NCBI RefSeq assembly: GCF_900444995.1
Contig: NZ_UAPQ01000008.1
Location: 62,001 to 126,000 of the forward strand
Length of the DNA: 64,000 bases
Direction of reading: 5' to 3'
DNA from: Actinomyces bovis
Lineage (GTDB): Bacteria > Actinomycetota > Actinomycetes > Actinomycetales > Actinomycetaceae
In this document: in pieces, positions 32,127 to 40,944 of the stretch
How the letters are laid out: every line of letters begins with the position of its first letter
How positions within the stretch are numbered: the stretch's first letter is position 1
Program-made: the position numbers and the translations under genes
The notes under the pieces: generated by a model
Database searches by the model: none
What the model saw: the letters and a program-made list of their open reading frames with translations, nothing else
Told to the model about the DNA's origin: nothing

Positions 32127-33380
32127 ATGACTGATTATCGACCTCGAGTGGTGGACGGCGAGCTGAACCGGCGGATGGCGGCGATTGGGGCTGTGCTCAT
32201 CGACGGTCCCAAGGCGGTCGGGAAGACGCGCACTGCTGTTGAGGTCGCAGCCTCGGTGTTCAGGATGGATGTCGATGAGGCGGCTCGCGCAGCCCTCGAG
32301 GTGGCGCCCGAGCAGCTGTTCTCCTCCCCGGCCCCGATCGTCTTCGATGAGTGGCAGGAGACCCCGCGTCTGTGGAATCTTGTGCGTCGCGCTGTCGACG
32401 ACCATGACGGGAGAGGTCTCTACGTCCTCACCGGCTCCTCTCGTCCGCGCGATGATGCGCGGGTCCACTCGGGTGCGGGACGGATTGCGCGCTTGCGCAT
32501 GCGGCCGATGACCTTGTTCGAGACCGGGCATTCCACGGGTGAGGTCAGCTTGCAACGTCTCCTGGACGGGGCTGATCCCATCGGCGCGAGTTCTGGCCTG
32601 AGCATCGATGGACTGTTGGAGCGGATCGTGGTCGGCGGGTGGCCGGACCTGCTCGATGTCGGCGAGCGAGAGGCGTCATTGTGGCTGAGCGACTATCTGC
32701 GAACGCTCGCCGAGGTGGATGTTCCGGGACTGGGCCCCCGGCGAAACCCCGGCAACATCACACGACTGCTGGCCGCCCTTGGACGGTCTGCAGCGACTCC
32801 GCTGAATCTGACGTCACTCGCGAAGGACGTCGGCGGGGCCAGGGGGCCGATCGCGTCGGAAACCCTCGCGAACTACATGGATGCGTTAGAGCGCCTCATG
32901 CTCATCGAGCCCGTTCCGGCCTGGCGTCCTCATATGCGTTCTCGGACTCGGCTGCGCGCATCCGCCGTCCACCACTTTGTCGACCCCTCGCTGGGGACGG
33001 CGGCCTTGGGGGTCGGGACTCGGCAGCTGCGTCAGGACCTCAATGCTGCGGGCTTGCATTTCGAGTCTCTGGTCATGCGCGACCTGCGAGTCTACGGCCA
33101 GTCCTTAGGTGCAGCGCTGGCCTCCTGGCGCGATTCCCAGACAGGGCACGAAGTCGATGCGGTGCTCGAGCTCCCGGACGGAAGATGGGCCGGGATCGAG
33201 GTAAAGCTGGGAGAGTCTGCGGCAGATGCTGCTGCGGCTTCACTACTGCGGATGGCCGGCAAGATCGATCGCGAGAGACATGGCGAGGCGGCTGCGCTCA
33301 TAGTGGTGACAGGAGGCCGCTTCAGCTACCGGCGTCCCGACGGCGTCTGTGTCGTCCCCATCACGGCTCTCGGTCCGTGA
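32127..33380 (+). CDS. AAA ATPase with DUF4143 domain
   Basis: A 417-residue protein of the usual family length. The P-loop is GPKAVGKT (residues 27-34), with Walker B VFDEWQE near residue 72 and a sensor-like LTGSSRPRD near residue 105. Residues 180-400 form the DUF4143 part, which ends in a restriction-like fold (HEVDAVLELPDGRWAGIEVKLGES, with E/D-xK). These proteins are common in bacteria and archaea, often in variable regions; their role is unknown. It starts at ATG 32127, three bases after the end of the reverse recombinase remnant, and no operon partner is seen. Confidence 0.85.
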   Translation: MTDYRPRVVDGELNRRMAAIGAVLIDGPKAVGKTRTAVEVAASVFRMDVDEAARAALEVAPEQLFSSPAPIVFDEWQETPRLWNLVRRAVDDHDGRGLYVLTGSSRPRDDARVHSGAGRIARLRMRPMTLFETGHSTGEVSLQRLLDGADPIGASSGLSIDGLLERIVVGGWPDLLDVGEREASLWLSDYLRTLAEVDVPGLGPRRNPGNITRLLAALGRSAATPLNLTSLAKDVGGARGPIASETLANYMDALERLMLIEPVPAWRPHMRSRTRLRASAVHHFVDPSLGTAALGVGTRQLRQDLNAAGLHFESLVMRDLRVYGQSLGAALASWRDSQTGHEVDAVLELPDGRWAGIEVKLGESAADAAAASLLRMAGKIDRERHGEAAALIVVTGGRFSYRRPDGVCVVPITALGP

Positions 33381-33918
33381 TAGCCGCTTCGGGGCGCACT
33401 TTGAGCGGGCGGTCCTGGGCGCGTCCTTCACGGCGTTGCACGCAATCCGAGAAGTGATGATTCTTGATGTCGATCGATTGGATGGTGGACACGAGAGCCT
33501 TCCCTGAACGAGCAACACGCGGTCGCGAGCAGGAATGAGTTCGACACGCGCCCCCTGGGCTCCACAGAACGCCCCTGACCTGCGTAAATGTCCTCTTTGT
33601 TCCTTGGCGGGGGATAAGTTGGGAATATGGGCGTGGGTCAGTTTGCCTTTTGGTAAATCGCCCCGGGCTAAACACAGTCCATAGCGGCCTATGTGCGCTC
33701 GCGGATGGGTGCAGCGTTCGGTCCTCTATGGTGTTCGGCTGCGGAAAAACCGGGAGTATTTCGCTATCACTCAAGGAATTTAACGCGTGCACCCTGGGGA
33801 CAGTGTTAAACTCGACCGAGAATCAGCACCGCCCCTGTTTTTTCGCCTCCAGAGGGTTTTCTCTGCGGTCTTCGCACTCCCGTTGTTTAGTAGTATGGTC
33901 GTAAGGGAGAGGGTACAC
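33381..33918. other. Gap of 540 bases without a supported gene
   Basis: Neither strand has a convincing gene. The right part is lower in GC, with a possible promoter (TAGTAT near 33890) ahead of the gene at 33919. The left part may be decayed coding sequence. Confidence 0.5.
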
Positions 33919-34953
33919 ATGGAATTGAAGAGGGAACACGTCGAGTGGCTGAGCATCATTAGATACCAGTCTGATCTTGCAGAGAACCAAGCGAAGGAGC
34001 CGGAGCCGCTCAATGCGGTAAGCATCTCGACCATCCACGATGCAGTCGAGTCTATGCTGAGCCTTATTGCGGAGGCCCATCAAGTGGCCACTCCGAGCAA
34101 GGACTTCGCGAAGCTGTTTGACACCGTCAGCGATCGTATGAAAACTCAGGGCGGTGACCTGTCCGGCCATCGCAGTGCCATGATTGCTTTGAACAACTCC
34201 CGTGTTGGTTTCAAACACCACGGTAATCAAAGCAACAAGCAGACGATCGACAGACACATCGCGAACGGGCTCAACTTCCTCGCTGACGCAGCCGAGCAAG
34301 GGCTCAGCACCCCGTTCGCCGAAGTGTCGCTGCTCGGCTTTGTGCGTGATCCCAATGTGCGCGAGTACATACACCGAGCAGATGACTGCAGCTCTGGCGC
34401 AGTCGAAGATCGCATGCTTGCTTTTCAGTACCTGCGCCTCGGCTTCGAGACGCTGGTGCAGGGGTATCAGCAAAGCAAGAGCTACTACCCGGGACGGCCC
34501 CCCATCACGACCAAGCCGAGCTTTCTTCCTTCAGTTTTCGATATCCGAGATAATGGCGGGAAGGTCGGAGAGAAGGCATTCGAGTGGTTGGAGAACTTGG
34601 ATAGTTGGGTGAGAATTCTCGTTCTGGGGATAGACGTCCAAGAGTACACGTTCTTCTTGGCATATACGCCGAGGGTCATGATAGCGTTAGGTGGGCAAGC
34701 ACATTTCCGTTGGCGTCCCGGTCCCGACCTTTCCGACGACGTCTTCCGCCGTTGTCGCCAGTTCGTGGTAGAGTCGGCGATCCGGCTGGGACGCAGAGAC
34801 TTCGCCTACGGCGCCTGGAACGCGCGCCAGTCTTTGCCGGAAGAACAGCGAAACACCATGTGGATAAGTCGTGTGATGGCCCCCGATGAGAACGGGCTGT
34901 TGACCTCGCATGAAGACCATGACGACGCGAGTTCCGCAGAAGAGGCTCAGTAA
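33919..34953 (+). CDS. HEPN-like protein of unknown function
   Basis: The 344-residue reading starts at ATG 33919 with GGGAGAGGG upstream; a frame opening at 33787 has no ribosome site. The N-terminal 170 residues are helical (STIHDAVESMLSLIAEAHQV), and hold ALNNSRVGFKHHGNQ, in which R95-x4-H100 matches the R-x(4-6)-H motif of HEPN RNases, with the Asn and Lys before it also typical. The C-terminal half is mixed and not recognised. The base composition is lower in GC than the host genes and IS elements follow. HEPN proteins often serve as toxins or defence RNases; a role in defence is inference from fold and context. Confidence 0.6.
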   Translation: MELKREHVEWLSIIRYQSDLAENQAKEPEPLNAVSISTIHDAVESMLSLIAEAHQVATPSKDFAKLFDTVSDRMKTQGGDLSGHRSAMIALNNSRVGFKHHGNQSNKQTIDRHIANGLNFLADAAEQGLSTPFAEVSLLGFVRDPNVREYIHRADDCSSGAVEDRMLAFQYLRLGFETLVQGYQQSKSYYPGRPPITTKPSFLPSVFDIRDNGGKVGEKAFEWLENLDSWVRILVLGIDVQEYTFFLAYTPRVMIALGGQAHFRWRPGPDLSDDVFRRCRQFVVESAIRLGRRDFAYGAWNARQSLPEEQRNTMWISRVMAPDENGLLTSHEDHDDASSAEEAQ

Positions 34954-35088
34954 TCCCAAACCCAATAGGTGTCCCGCCTGATGATGTCCGGCGGCGACAG
35001 TCGCTAAAGGTATCCGGGGTTGCCCACCTGGACCTATTCGACCTTGCCTTGGGTGGCGAACTCGGGTTATTGGCGTGAACGTGGTGTT

Positions 35089-35622
35089 TTAGGTCGGCGT
35101 GTCGTGTGGTGCTAGCTGGTTCGTCCTGCCCAGCCTTTGCGTGCCCATAGGCTTTCTTCGGGTGTGGGGGTGGTGCCTGGTCCGGCGGGGTGGGTGTTGG
35201 GGTGGCTGGTTGTGGGCTTGGGTGTGCGGGTGCGTTGGGGGCGGTCCTGTGCGGTCCAGTGGGCTAGGAGGGCGGCTGGTGTGGCGGGGGCTTGGGTGTA
35301 GGTGTGCAGGGTCCACTCGGCGATGGCGGCCTGGTGGTCGGTGGTGGTGGCGTAGCTGGTCGCGGACCTGGGCGTTGACGGACTCCACGGGGTTGGTGGT
35401 GCGTTCCAGCGGGGCGGGGCCGGCCGGAGGGGTCGGTGAGGTAGGCGAACAGCTGGCCCTGGCGGGCCAGGTGTTCCAGGCGTCGGTAGGCGCGGCGTGC
35501 CCGGGGGTGGGTGTAACCACCACGTGCGGGGGGTGCGGGCGGCGGTTTGGGGGTCCTGGGCGGCGGTGGTGCGCTCGGCCAGCCAGTCCTTGTACTGGGG
35601 GTGGCGTAGTCGTTGAGGGTCA
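35089..35622 (-). pseudogene. 3' part of IS1249-like transposase pseudogene
   Basis: Reverse-strand fragments in several frames match the end of IS1249-type transposases, e.g. RRAYRRLEHLARQGQLFAYL and LERTTNPVESVNAQVRDQLR, the latter the conserved 'prTTNrvEggvNa.lR' segment with the last catalytic Glu. Frames change several times, so it cannot be translated in one piece. Confidence 0.65.
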
Positions 35623-35673
35623 CCAGTGAAGCGCCCCAGGTTTTGTTCCGCGGTTGTTGTGAGAGGATTTCGC

Positions 35674-35994
35674 ATGCCAAGGAACTATCCGAGAGAGTTT
35701 CAGGATCGGGCTGTGCGCCTTGTGGAGGATCGTCTTCGGGATGATCCTGGAGCGTCTGAGACGAGCGTGATCGCTGATACCGCGATGAAGCTGGGGACAT
35801 CGAGGGAATCTCTTCGGCGCTGGGTGGTCCAATCCCGAGTGGATTCTGGAACGCGCCCGGGAGTGTCAACGTCGGAGAGTGAAGAGATTCGCCGGCTGCG
35901 CAAGGAGAACGCGCAGCTGCGGCGCACGAATGAGATCTTGAAGTTGGCGTCGGCTTTTTTCGCATCGGAACTCGACCCCCAACGTCGGAAATGA
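35674..35994 (+). CDS. IS3-family transposase OrfA
   Basis: The 106-residue reading starts at ATG 35674 after GAGAGG. RNYPREFQDRAVRLVEDRL and SRESLRRWVVQSRVDSG form the helix-turn-helix, and SEEIRRLRKENAQLRRTNEILKLASAFFASE the leucine zipper. It binds the terminal repeats. Its end overlaps orfB by four bases (ATGA). The frame contains the slippery heptamer at 35955-35961. Confidence 0.9.
   Translation: MPRNYPREFQDRAVRLVEDRLRDDPGASETSVIADTAMKLGTSRESLRRWVVQSRVDSGTRPGVSTSESEEIRRLRKENAQLRRTNEILKLASAFFASELDPQRRK
35955..35961 (+). promoter_or_regulatory. Candidate -1 frameshift heptamer T TTT TTC
   Basis: In the orfA frame the codons are GCT TTT TTC, so the heptamer fits X XXY YYZ exactly. Slipping by -1 joins orfA to the orfB frame, with the junction AFF-RIG, and gives an OrfAB transposase of about 409 residues. 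Confidence 0.75.
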
Positions 35995-36902
35995 TCGCCT
36001 TCATCGACGCTTATCGTGATCGTTTTTCTGTCGAGTTCATCTGTCAGACGTTGAACCGTGAACGCGCCGGCGGGTTCGTGTCCTCGCGGGGCTACCGGGC
36101 GGCGAAAACTCGGCCCCCGTCGGTACGCTCGCTCAATGATGCCGTCCTCATCGGGGAGATCGCCACGATTTTCGAGGCGAACTACAGGGTGTATGAGGTG
36201 CGCAAGATGTGGCATGCCCTCAAACGCTCCGGTTGGAGTGTCGGACGCGAGCAGGTCGCCCGGCTCATGCGGACGGCGGGGATTTGTGGTGTTCGCAGAG
36301 GCCGGACCCCCATCACCACCCGCAAGGGCAGGCAGGCAGACACGCGCCCAGATCTGGTCGAACGCCAGTTCACGGCTGATCGGCCCAACCAACTGTGGGT
36401 CGCCGACATGACCTACGTTCGAACGAAGGTCGGGTTCGTGTACACGGCCTTCGTCACCGACGTGTTCTCCCGCAAGATCGTCGGCTGGTCGACACGCTCG
36501 TCCATGAAGACCGAAGCGTTACCGCTCGAAGCTCTCGATCAAGCGATCGCGCAGGCTCGGGGCAACCTGGAAGGGCTCGTGCATCACAGTGACCACGGCT
36601 CCCAGTACGTCTCGATTGTCTACAACGACACGCTCACGGGCCTGGGGATCAAGGCGTCGACGGGGACCGTGGGGGATTCCTACGACAATGCGCTCGCCGA
36701 GACCGTCAACGGCTTGTACAAGACCGAGCTCATCTACACCGGGCAGTGGGAATCCCTGGCCGAGGTGGAATTTGCGACCTTGTCGTGGGTGCACTGGTGG
36801 AACACCGCTCGCCTCCATCAGGCACTGGGCTACCAGACGCCCGAAGAGGTCATCCACACCTACAATCAACGCCGGACACCAACACCGGTGACCACCCACT
36901 AA
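35991..36902 (+). CDS. IS3-family transposase OrfB (DDE integrase core)
   Basis: A 303-residue protein. The rve integrase core has the catalytic residues in RPNQLWVADMTYVRTKVGFVYTA (first Asp), VHHSDHGSQYVS (second Asp) and YDNALAETVNGLYKTELI (Glu). An HTH_21-like region precedes it. It is made mainly as the OrfAB fusion through the slip site upstream. Nothing is truncated, so it should be active. Confidence 0.92.
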   Translation: MIAFIDAYRDRFSVEFICQTLNRERAGGFVSSRGYRAAKTRPPSVRSLNDAVLIGEIATIFEANYRVYEVRKMWHALKRSGWSVGREQVARLMRTAGICGVRRGRTPITTRKGRQADTRPDLVERQFTADRPNQLWVADMTYVRTKVGFVYTAFVTDVFSRKIVGWSTRSSMKTEALPLEALDQAIAQARGNLEGLVHHSDHGSQYVSIVYNDTLTGLGIKASTGTVGDSYDNALAETVNGLYKTELIYTGQWESLAEVEFATLSWVHWWNTARLHQALGYQTPEEVIHTYNQRRTPTPVTTH

Positions 36903-36936
36903 AAGAAGCGGAACAAAACCTGGGGCGCTTCACCAG

Positions 36937-37613
36937 CCACTGGGCTGCTTGTTCGGGGGTGGAGACCTTGAGCAGCTTGCGGGACAGGCCGAGCAGGGCC
37001 TTGCCGGGGGTGGTCTGCGGGTGCAGGGTCAGGTCGCGCACGGTGTCTTGGCGTATGTGGATCAGGCAGCGCTGGACGGGGGTGTCGGGCCAGGTGGCTC
37101 TGATGGCCTTGAGGGCCCCTGAGGCGCCGTCGGTGGTTACCAGGTCGGGTGGGGCGATGGGGGCCAGCAGGGCCGTGTAGGCGGCGGCGCTCTCGCTGGC
37201 GGCCCACTGCCAGCCGATCACTCCTGTCTGACTGCGGGCAACCAGGAGCACCCACTTGTGGGCCAGCCACACCCCGTCGATGAACACCTGGGAGTGCACC
37301 TCGCCGGTGGCTGGCGCCTTGGGGACCTCAACGGCCCAGCACCAGGCGATCCGGCGGCAAAACGCCCTGTCGTTGCCGTGGGCCAGGTCGGCCTGGCTGT
37401 CCTTGCCGGTCGCCCACGCCAGGAACGTCGTGCAAGTCCTCCACCTGCCCGGCCGTAGGCCCGTACGGGCGGGGCCTGTGGTCTGGGTGCGGTGCTCGAG
37501 GCACGCCAGGCGGTGCACTTCCACCGCTGGGCGCCGGCGGCGGTACGGCCGGACTTCTTCATCGGGGTCTGGCAGATCGGGCACAGCCTGGCCCGCGGGG
37601 ACCGTGTTCTCAC
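36937..37613 (-). pseudogene. 5' part of IS1249-like transposase pseudogene
   Basis: The reverse-strand reading starts at GTG 37613 with a zinc finger (RLCPICQTPMKKSGRTAAGAQ and RWKC), then changes frame near 37450-37510 and goes on as TTFLAWATGKDSQADLAHGN, VHSQVFIDGVWLAHKWVLL, VTTDGASGALKAIRATWPDT and VQRCLIHIRQDTVRDLTL. These match IS1249-type (IS256 family) transposases. It is cut by the IS3 element at 36932. Confidence 0.75.
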
Positions 37614-37712
37614 GGCCTGCGCATCTACTCGCGGACGTCAAGCACCACACCGAGTTAACCCACCAGACCACAATCACCCCGACCTTAAGCACCACACTCA
37701 CGCCGATAACTC

Positions 37713-38866
37713 TTCTCTGGCCCTATCTAAGGAAGCTCGGCGTGAACTCCAGCAACGTGGAGTTCTATCTTGGCACCCACGCCCACTCGGACCACACCGG
37801 TCTGGCAGCCAAGATCATCAAACATTTCAAACCCAAGCGCATCTACACTCCAGAATACAATGACAACTGGATCTCCGACTCGAACCGCCTGTGGGACAAC
37901 CGGTACGTTTACGACAAGATGATCGCAGCCGCCAAAGCTGCAGAAAATGAGTATGGTGCGGCACTCATTCAGCACCTAGTGCCCGGAGCGCCAGTGGTGC
38001 CGACGCCGGAGCGTCCGCATACGGCATCGCCGTCTTTTGATTTTGGTGCTATGCACATTGAACTGGTCAACTATGAAGAGGATTACAAATACCACGCGGC
38101 CATCGGAGACGCCAACCTAAGCGCCTGGGGTGCGAAGGTGACCGCCTTCGGGAGGAGCGCCTTCCTGTCGTCAGACATTGAGAACACTGACGGTGACGAA
38201 GACAAGATTGCGCCGCTGATCGGGCAAGTTGACTTCCTCAAACTTGGTCACCACGGGACCTATACGTCAAACAGCCGTGGTTACCTGGAGATCCTGCGCC
38301 CCAAATATGCCTTCCAGACCGGCAAATACAGTTACATGTTCGACCAGGCCATCGATACGCTAAACCGTCTGGGTACGCGCTGGTACCCAGCTGCTGAGGT
38401 GGCTGCTGCAGGATGGCCCGCCTACGTAGTGACCTTCACTCCCAAAGGCATGCAAACCCCTAACCTGGGCAATGAATTAAAGATCCGCAGCGGTGGCTAC
38501 GGTGCTTCTGGAGTGGCTGCGTATAGAGACGGCAAGAAAGAGCGTCAAAACGGCTGGGTAGCTTACGCTGGTTCCTGGTACTTCTTCCAGAACAGTGCCA
38601 ATGCCGTCCGGAGTAAATGGATTAATGCGGGTGGTAACTGGTTCTACCTGGACGGTAAGGGGGTTATGGACACCGGCTGGCTCAACGATCAGGGCACTTG
38701 GTATTACCTGCAAGCTTCCGGTGCAATGGCCACCGGTTGGATCATTGATCGGGGTGCCTGGTACTACCTGCACCCGAGTGGCGCCATGGCTACTGGGACC
38801 ACCTGGATCGGTGGCCGGGGATCACTTTTCAGCACAACTGGTGCCTGGCTCGGCTATACCCGTTGA
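37713..38866 (+). pseudogene. N-terminally truncated metallo-beta-lactamase-fold protein with choline-binding-type repeats
   Basis: The frame is open from upstream IS sequence, but recognisable protein begins at about 37713, right at the IS end, with LLWPYLRKLGVNSSNVEFYLGTHAHSDHTG. The HxHxDH motif places it in the metallo-beta-lactamase fold, as in ComEC-like hydrolases; KLGHHGTYTSN later is another ligand region. Residues from about 38520 on form four choline-binding-type repeats (GGNWFYLDGKGVMDTGWL, GTWYYLQASGAMATGW and so on). The signal peptide and the first strands are lost. The cell-wall-bound product of the intact gene would be a surface hydrolase. Codon frame after the break is intact, so loss is recent. 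Confidence 0.75.
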
Positions 38867-38870
38867 GCCT

Positions 38871-38916
38871 GCCGCTAGGCCCCGTCAGGTTGGCGCCTGA
38901 CGGGGCTATAAGCGGC
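38871..38916 (+). terminator. Strong hairpin after the choline-binding gene
   Basis: GCCCCGTCAGG (38879-38889) pairs with CCTGACGGGGC (38896-38906) and the outer GCCGCT (38871) with AGCGGC (38911-38916). The stem follows the stop by four bases. No long T-run. Confidence 0.7.
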
Positions 38917-38931
38917 GCGTAGGCTTGGATT

Positions 38932-40014
38932 GTGACTTCCCCTTTGCCTCGTCCTCCCTATGACCCTGCCACCCAGCTGGTGCTGGAACAGTTGGATGCA
39001 GTTGGCGCTCTGCTGCCCCTGACAAGCTCCACCTTCTCGACTCTGCGTAGCCCCGCGCCAGAGGTACGTGAACGGCTGATGGCCAGGTGTCCAGAGGCGC
39101 AGCTAGAGGAGCACGCCGTCAGGCGTCCCGACGGCAGTGAAATGGTGCTGACAGTAGGGCACCCAACCTCCAAGGACTTGACCGCGGAGCTGGAAGGGTG
39201 CGGGCCTCTGTTCCTGTCATTGCACAGCGGCGGTCGGATCCTCGGCTGTCGCTACAACGACTTGGCTGCACCTCTAGCTTGGGCCGAGCGTTTCGGTGGA
39301 GTGGTGGTGAGCCCCGAGTACCGGCTGGCCCCAGAACACCCGGCGCCTGCGGCCAGTGATGACTGCCTGCTTGCCTTGCGGTGGGCGGTACAGCACGCCG
39401 AGGATCTCGGTGCGGACCCGGGCCGCGTCATAGTGGCGGGAGCGAGCGCGGGAGGTGGACTGGGGGCGAGTCTGGCCCTGGCTAGCCGGGACCAATCCGG
39501 GCCAAAGCTGCTGGGATGCCTGCTTGACTACCCGATGTTGGACGACCGCACTGGCCTACCCGGAGCCGATGGCGTACCAGCACCAAGCTCTGCCAGGCAG
39601 TACCCACATGACGGGCTGTGGCCCGCGAACTGGAACAACTGGGCCTGGGAGCAGGTCCTACCCGGTAGGCGCGGCGGCGAGGATGTCGGAATCTACGACG
39701 TCGCCGGGAGAGCCGCAGATATTCCTGGCGCTTTAGCCGACCTGCCGCCCCTCTTCCTCACCGTGGCAAGCGCGGAGACCTTCCGGGATGAGGTAGTGGC
39801 CTTCGCCTCGGCGCTTTGGCGCGACGGCGGGGACTGTGAACTACACGTTTGGCCCGGAGGCACCCACGCCATGGAGCAGGTCAACACCACCTGGCTTCGG
39901 GAGGGCTTGGAGCATGCGCGCCTGTCCTGGCTTGAGCGCCTGCTCGAGCCACAGGACCCACAACTCAACCTTGAGCGGGTGCGCGCCGCAGGCACCTTCG
40001 CAGCCCTGAGCTAG
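38932..40014 (+). CDS. Alpha/beta-hydrolase, hormone-sensitive-lipase-like esterase
   Basis: A 360-residue protein starting at GTG 38932. It has the oxyanion region LFLSLHSGGRILG (HSGG in place of the usual HGGG), VVSPEYRLAPEHPAPAASDDCLLALRW, the nucleophile motif GASAGG near residue 181, the acid in ASAETFRDEV and the catalytic His in PGGTHAM. These define the HSL family (family IV esterases) that cleaves short acyl esters. No signal peptide. It lies just before the sialic acid locus; it might act on O-acetylated sugars, but that is only a guess from position. Confidence 0.85.
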   Translation: MTSPLPRPPYDPATQLVLEQLDAVGALLPLTSSTFSTLRSPAPEVRERLMARCPEAQLEEHAVRRPDGSEMVLTVGHPTSKDLTAELEGCGPLFLSLHSGGRILGCRYNDLAAPLAWAERFGGVVVSPEYRLAPEHPAPAASDDCLLALRWAVQHAEDLGADPGRVIVAGASAGGGLGASLALASRDQSGPKLLGCLLDYPMLDDRTGLPGADGVPAPSSARQYPHDGLWPANWNNWAWEQVLPGRRGGEDVGIYDVAGRAADIPGALADLPPLFLTVASAETFRDEVVAFASALWRDGGDCELHVWPGGTHAMEQVNTTWLREGLEHARLSWLERLLEPQDPQLNLERVRAAGTFAALS

Positions 40015-40049
40015 GCAGCGGCACCCGGGGTCCCAGGGGGGCCAGTCGA

Positions 40050-40784
40050 TCAGCCCTGTGCCAGCACCTGCTTCAAGGGGAGGTAGTGCTCGTGCACTGC
40101 CGCGCGGTAAGCGTCCAGGTCTCCGGCGCGGGCGGCGGCCAGCATCTGGGCGTGGGCTAGCGCCGTGCGGTTGATGTTCTCTGGAGTAGAGGCTCCCAGC
40201 AGGGGAACGGTCAGAGTGTGCACTGACCAGAAGGCATCAGTTAGGTTGCGGAACAGGTGGTTCTCCAAGGGGGCCAGCAGCATGGAGTGGAAGGTCCGAT
40301 CCTGCTCCGTGAACAAGCTTCCAGTGGCTGCCAGGCTAGTCATCTCTGCGACCACCTGGTCTAGGACTGGTTCCTCGCGCCCTTTCCAAGCTGCCACCAC
40401 CTCCGGGGCTAGCGCGTGGTCCAGTAATTCGCGCACCTGGACCACATCTCGCAGGGCTTGGAAGTCATCTCCGGGGTTGAGGCGCCCGCGGAACACCAAG
40501 GACTCGACCATGGGGCGCATAGAAACCTGCCCCACGAACATGCCGTGTCCATGCCGCACATCCACGATGTCCAGAGCCACGAGCGTGCGCACCGCCTCCC
40601 GCACGGAGGAGCGGGATACGCCGAGTTTGGTGCAAAGCTGTGACTCTGTGGGTAGGGGATCGCCTGGGCCCAGGTTCTCCTTGATGATGTAGTCCTTGAT
40701 GGCGGCCATGGCCGTGGAGGACTGCGTGGTGGGGAGGGTGGTCAGGCCAGTTAGGGCCTCGGTGGTGACTGGGATGGACGTCAT
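40050..40784 (-). CDS. nanR: FadR-type GntR regulator, probable NanR of the sialic acid locus
   Basis: The 244-residue reverse-strand protein starts at ATG 40784 with GAAGGAG upstream. Residues 25-95 are a GntR winged helix (LPTESQLCTKLGVSRSSVREAVRTLVALDIVDVRHGHGMFV). Residues 100-240 are an FCD-type helical effector domain with metal-ligand style His/Asp residues (RTFHSMLLAPLENHLF, LAHAQMLAAARAGD). It is divergent from the sialic acid ABC transporter. NanR in E. coli is of the same subfamily and is released by Neu5Ac. The heptamer triplets at 40909 and 42668 are its likely operators. Confidence 0.85.
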   Translation of the reverse strand: MTSIPVTTEALTGLTTLPTTQSSTAMAAIKDYIIKENLGPGDPLPTESQLCTKLGVSRSSVREAVRTLVALDIVDVRHGHGMFVGQVSMRPMVESLVFRGRLNPGDDFQALRDVVQVRELLDHALAPEVVAAWKGREEPVLDQVVAEMTSLAATGSLFTEQDRTFHSMLLAPLENHLFRNLTDAFWSVHTLTVPLLGASTPENINRTALAHAQMLAAARAGDLDAYRAAVHEHYLPLKQVLAQG

Positions 40785-40908
40785 TGTCCGTCTCCTTCGT
40801 GAACGGTTGGCGTAAAGTGTGTTGCGGCTCGCATCTGAACTCGATCAGAACCTGCATCACATTTGTTGCACGCGGGCTTGGATGTGCTGCTACAGTCATC
40901 CTACCAAC

Positions 40909-40929
40909 GTCAGACATAAGACGTCCGAC
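40909..40929. promoter_or_regulatory. Candidate NanR operator 1: three tandem 7-mers
   Basis: GTCAGAC at 40909, ATAAGAC at 40916 and GTCCGAC at 40923 follow without gaps, 16 bases before the SBP start codon. The 7-base step and shared GAC ends recall the tandem hexamers bound by E. coli NanR. The same arrangement recurs at 42668. Confidence 0.65.
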
Positions 40930-40944
40930 TTCAGGAGAGAATCA

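Larger units (their letters stand above)
35627..36932 (+). mobile_element. IS3-family insertion sequence (1306 bp, complete)
   Basis: The ends are perfect 25-bp inverted repeats (35627-35651 and 36908-36932) beginning TGAAGCGCCCC and ending in CA, as IS3 elements do. CCAG flanks both sides (35623-35626 and 36933-36936), a 4-bp target duplication. orfA and orfB are complete, with a slip site between them, so it looks recent and able to move. Confidence 0.9.
35064..37712. mobile_element. IS1249-like element (IS256 family), inactivated and interrupted by an IS3-family element
   Basis: Bases 35064-35099 and the complement of 37681-37712 match imperfectly over about 36 bases (GGTTAT, GGCGTGA, GTGGTG, AGGTCGG shared), giving terminal inverted repeats. 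Between them lies a reverse-strand transposase broken by frameshifts and by the IS3 insertion at 35627-36932. Removing the insert leaves about 1.34 kb, a normal size. No matching target duplication was found at the ends. Confidence 0.7.

Noticed and set aside
33361-33792. 143-residue reverse-strand frame in the gap after the DUF4143 gene
   Set aside because: No start context, no domain and mixed composition; could be decayed but cannot be supported.
37256-37712. N-terminal extension of the metallo-beta-lactamase gene
   Set aside because: This part of the frame is the antisense of the IS1249-like transposase and its terminal repeat, so it is not native coding sequence.
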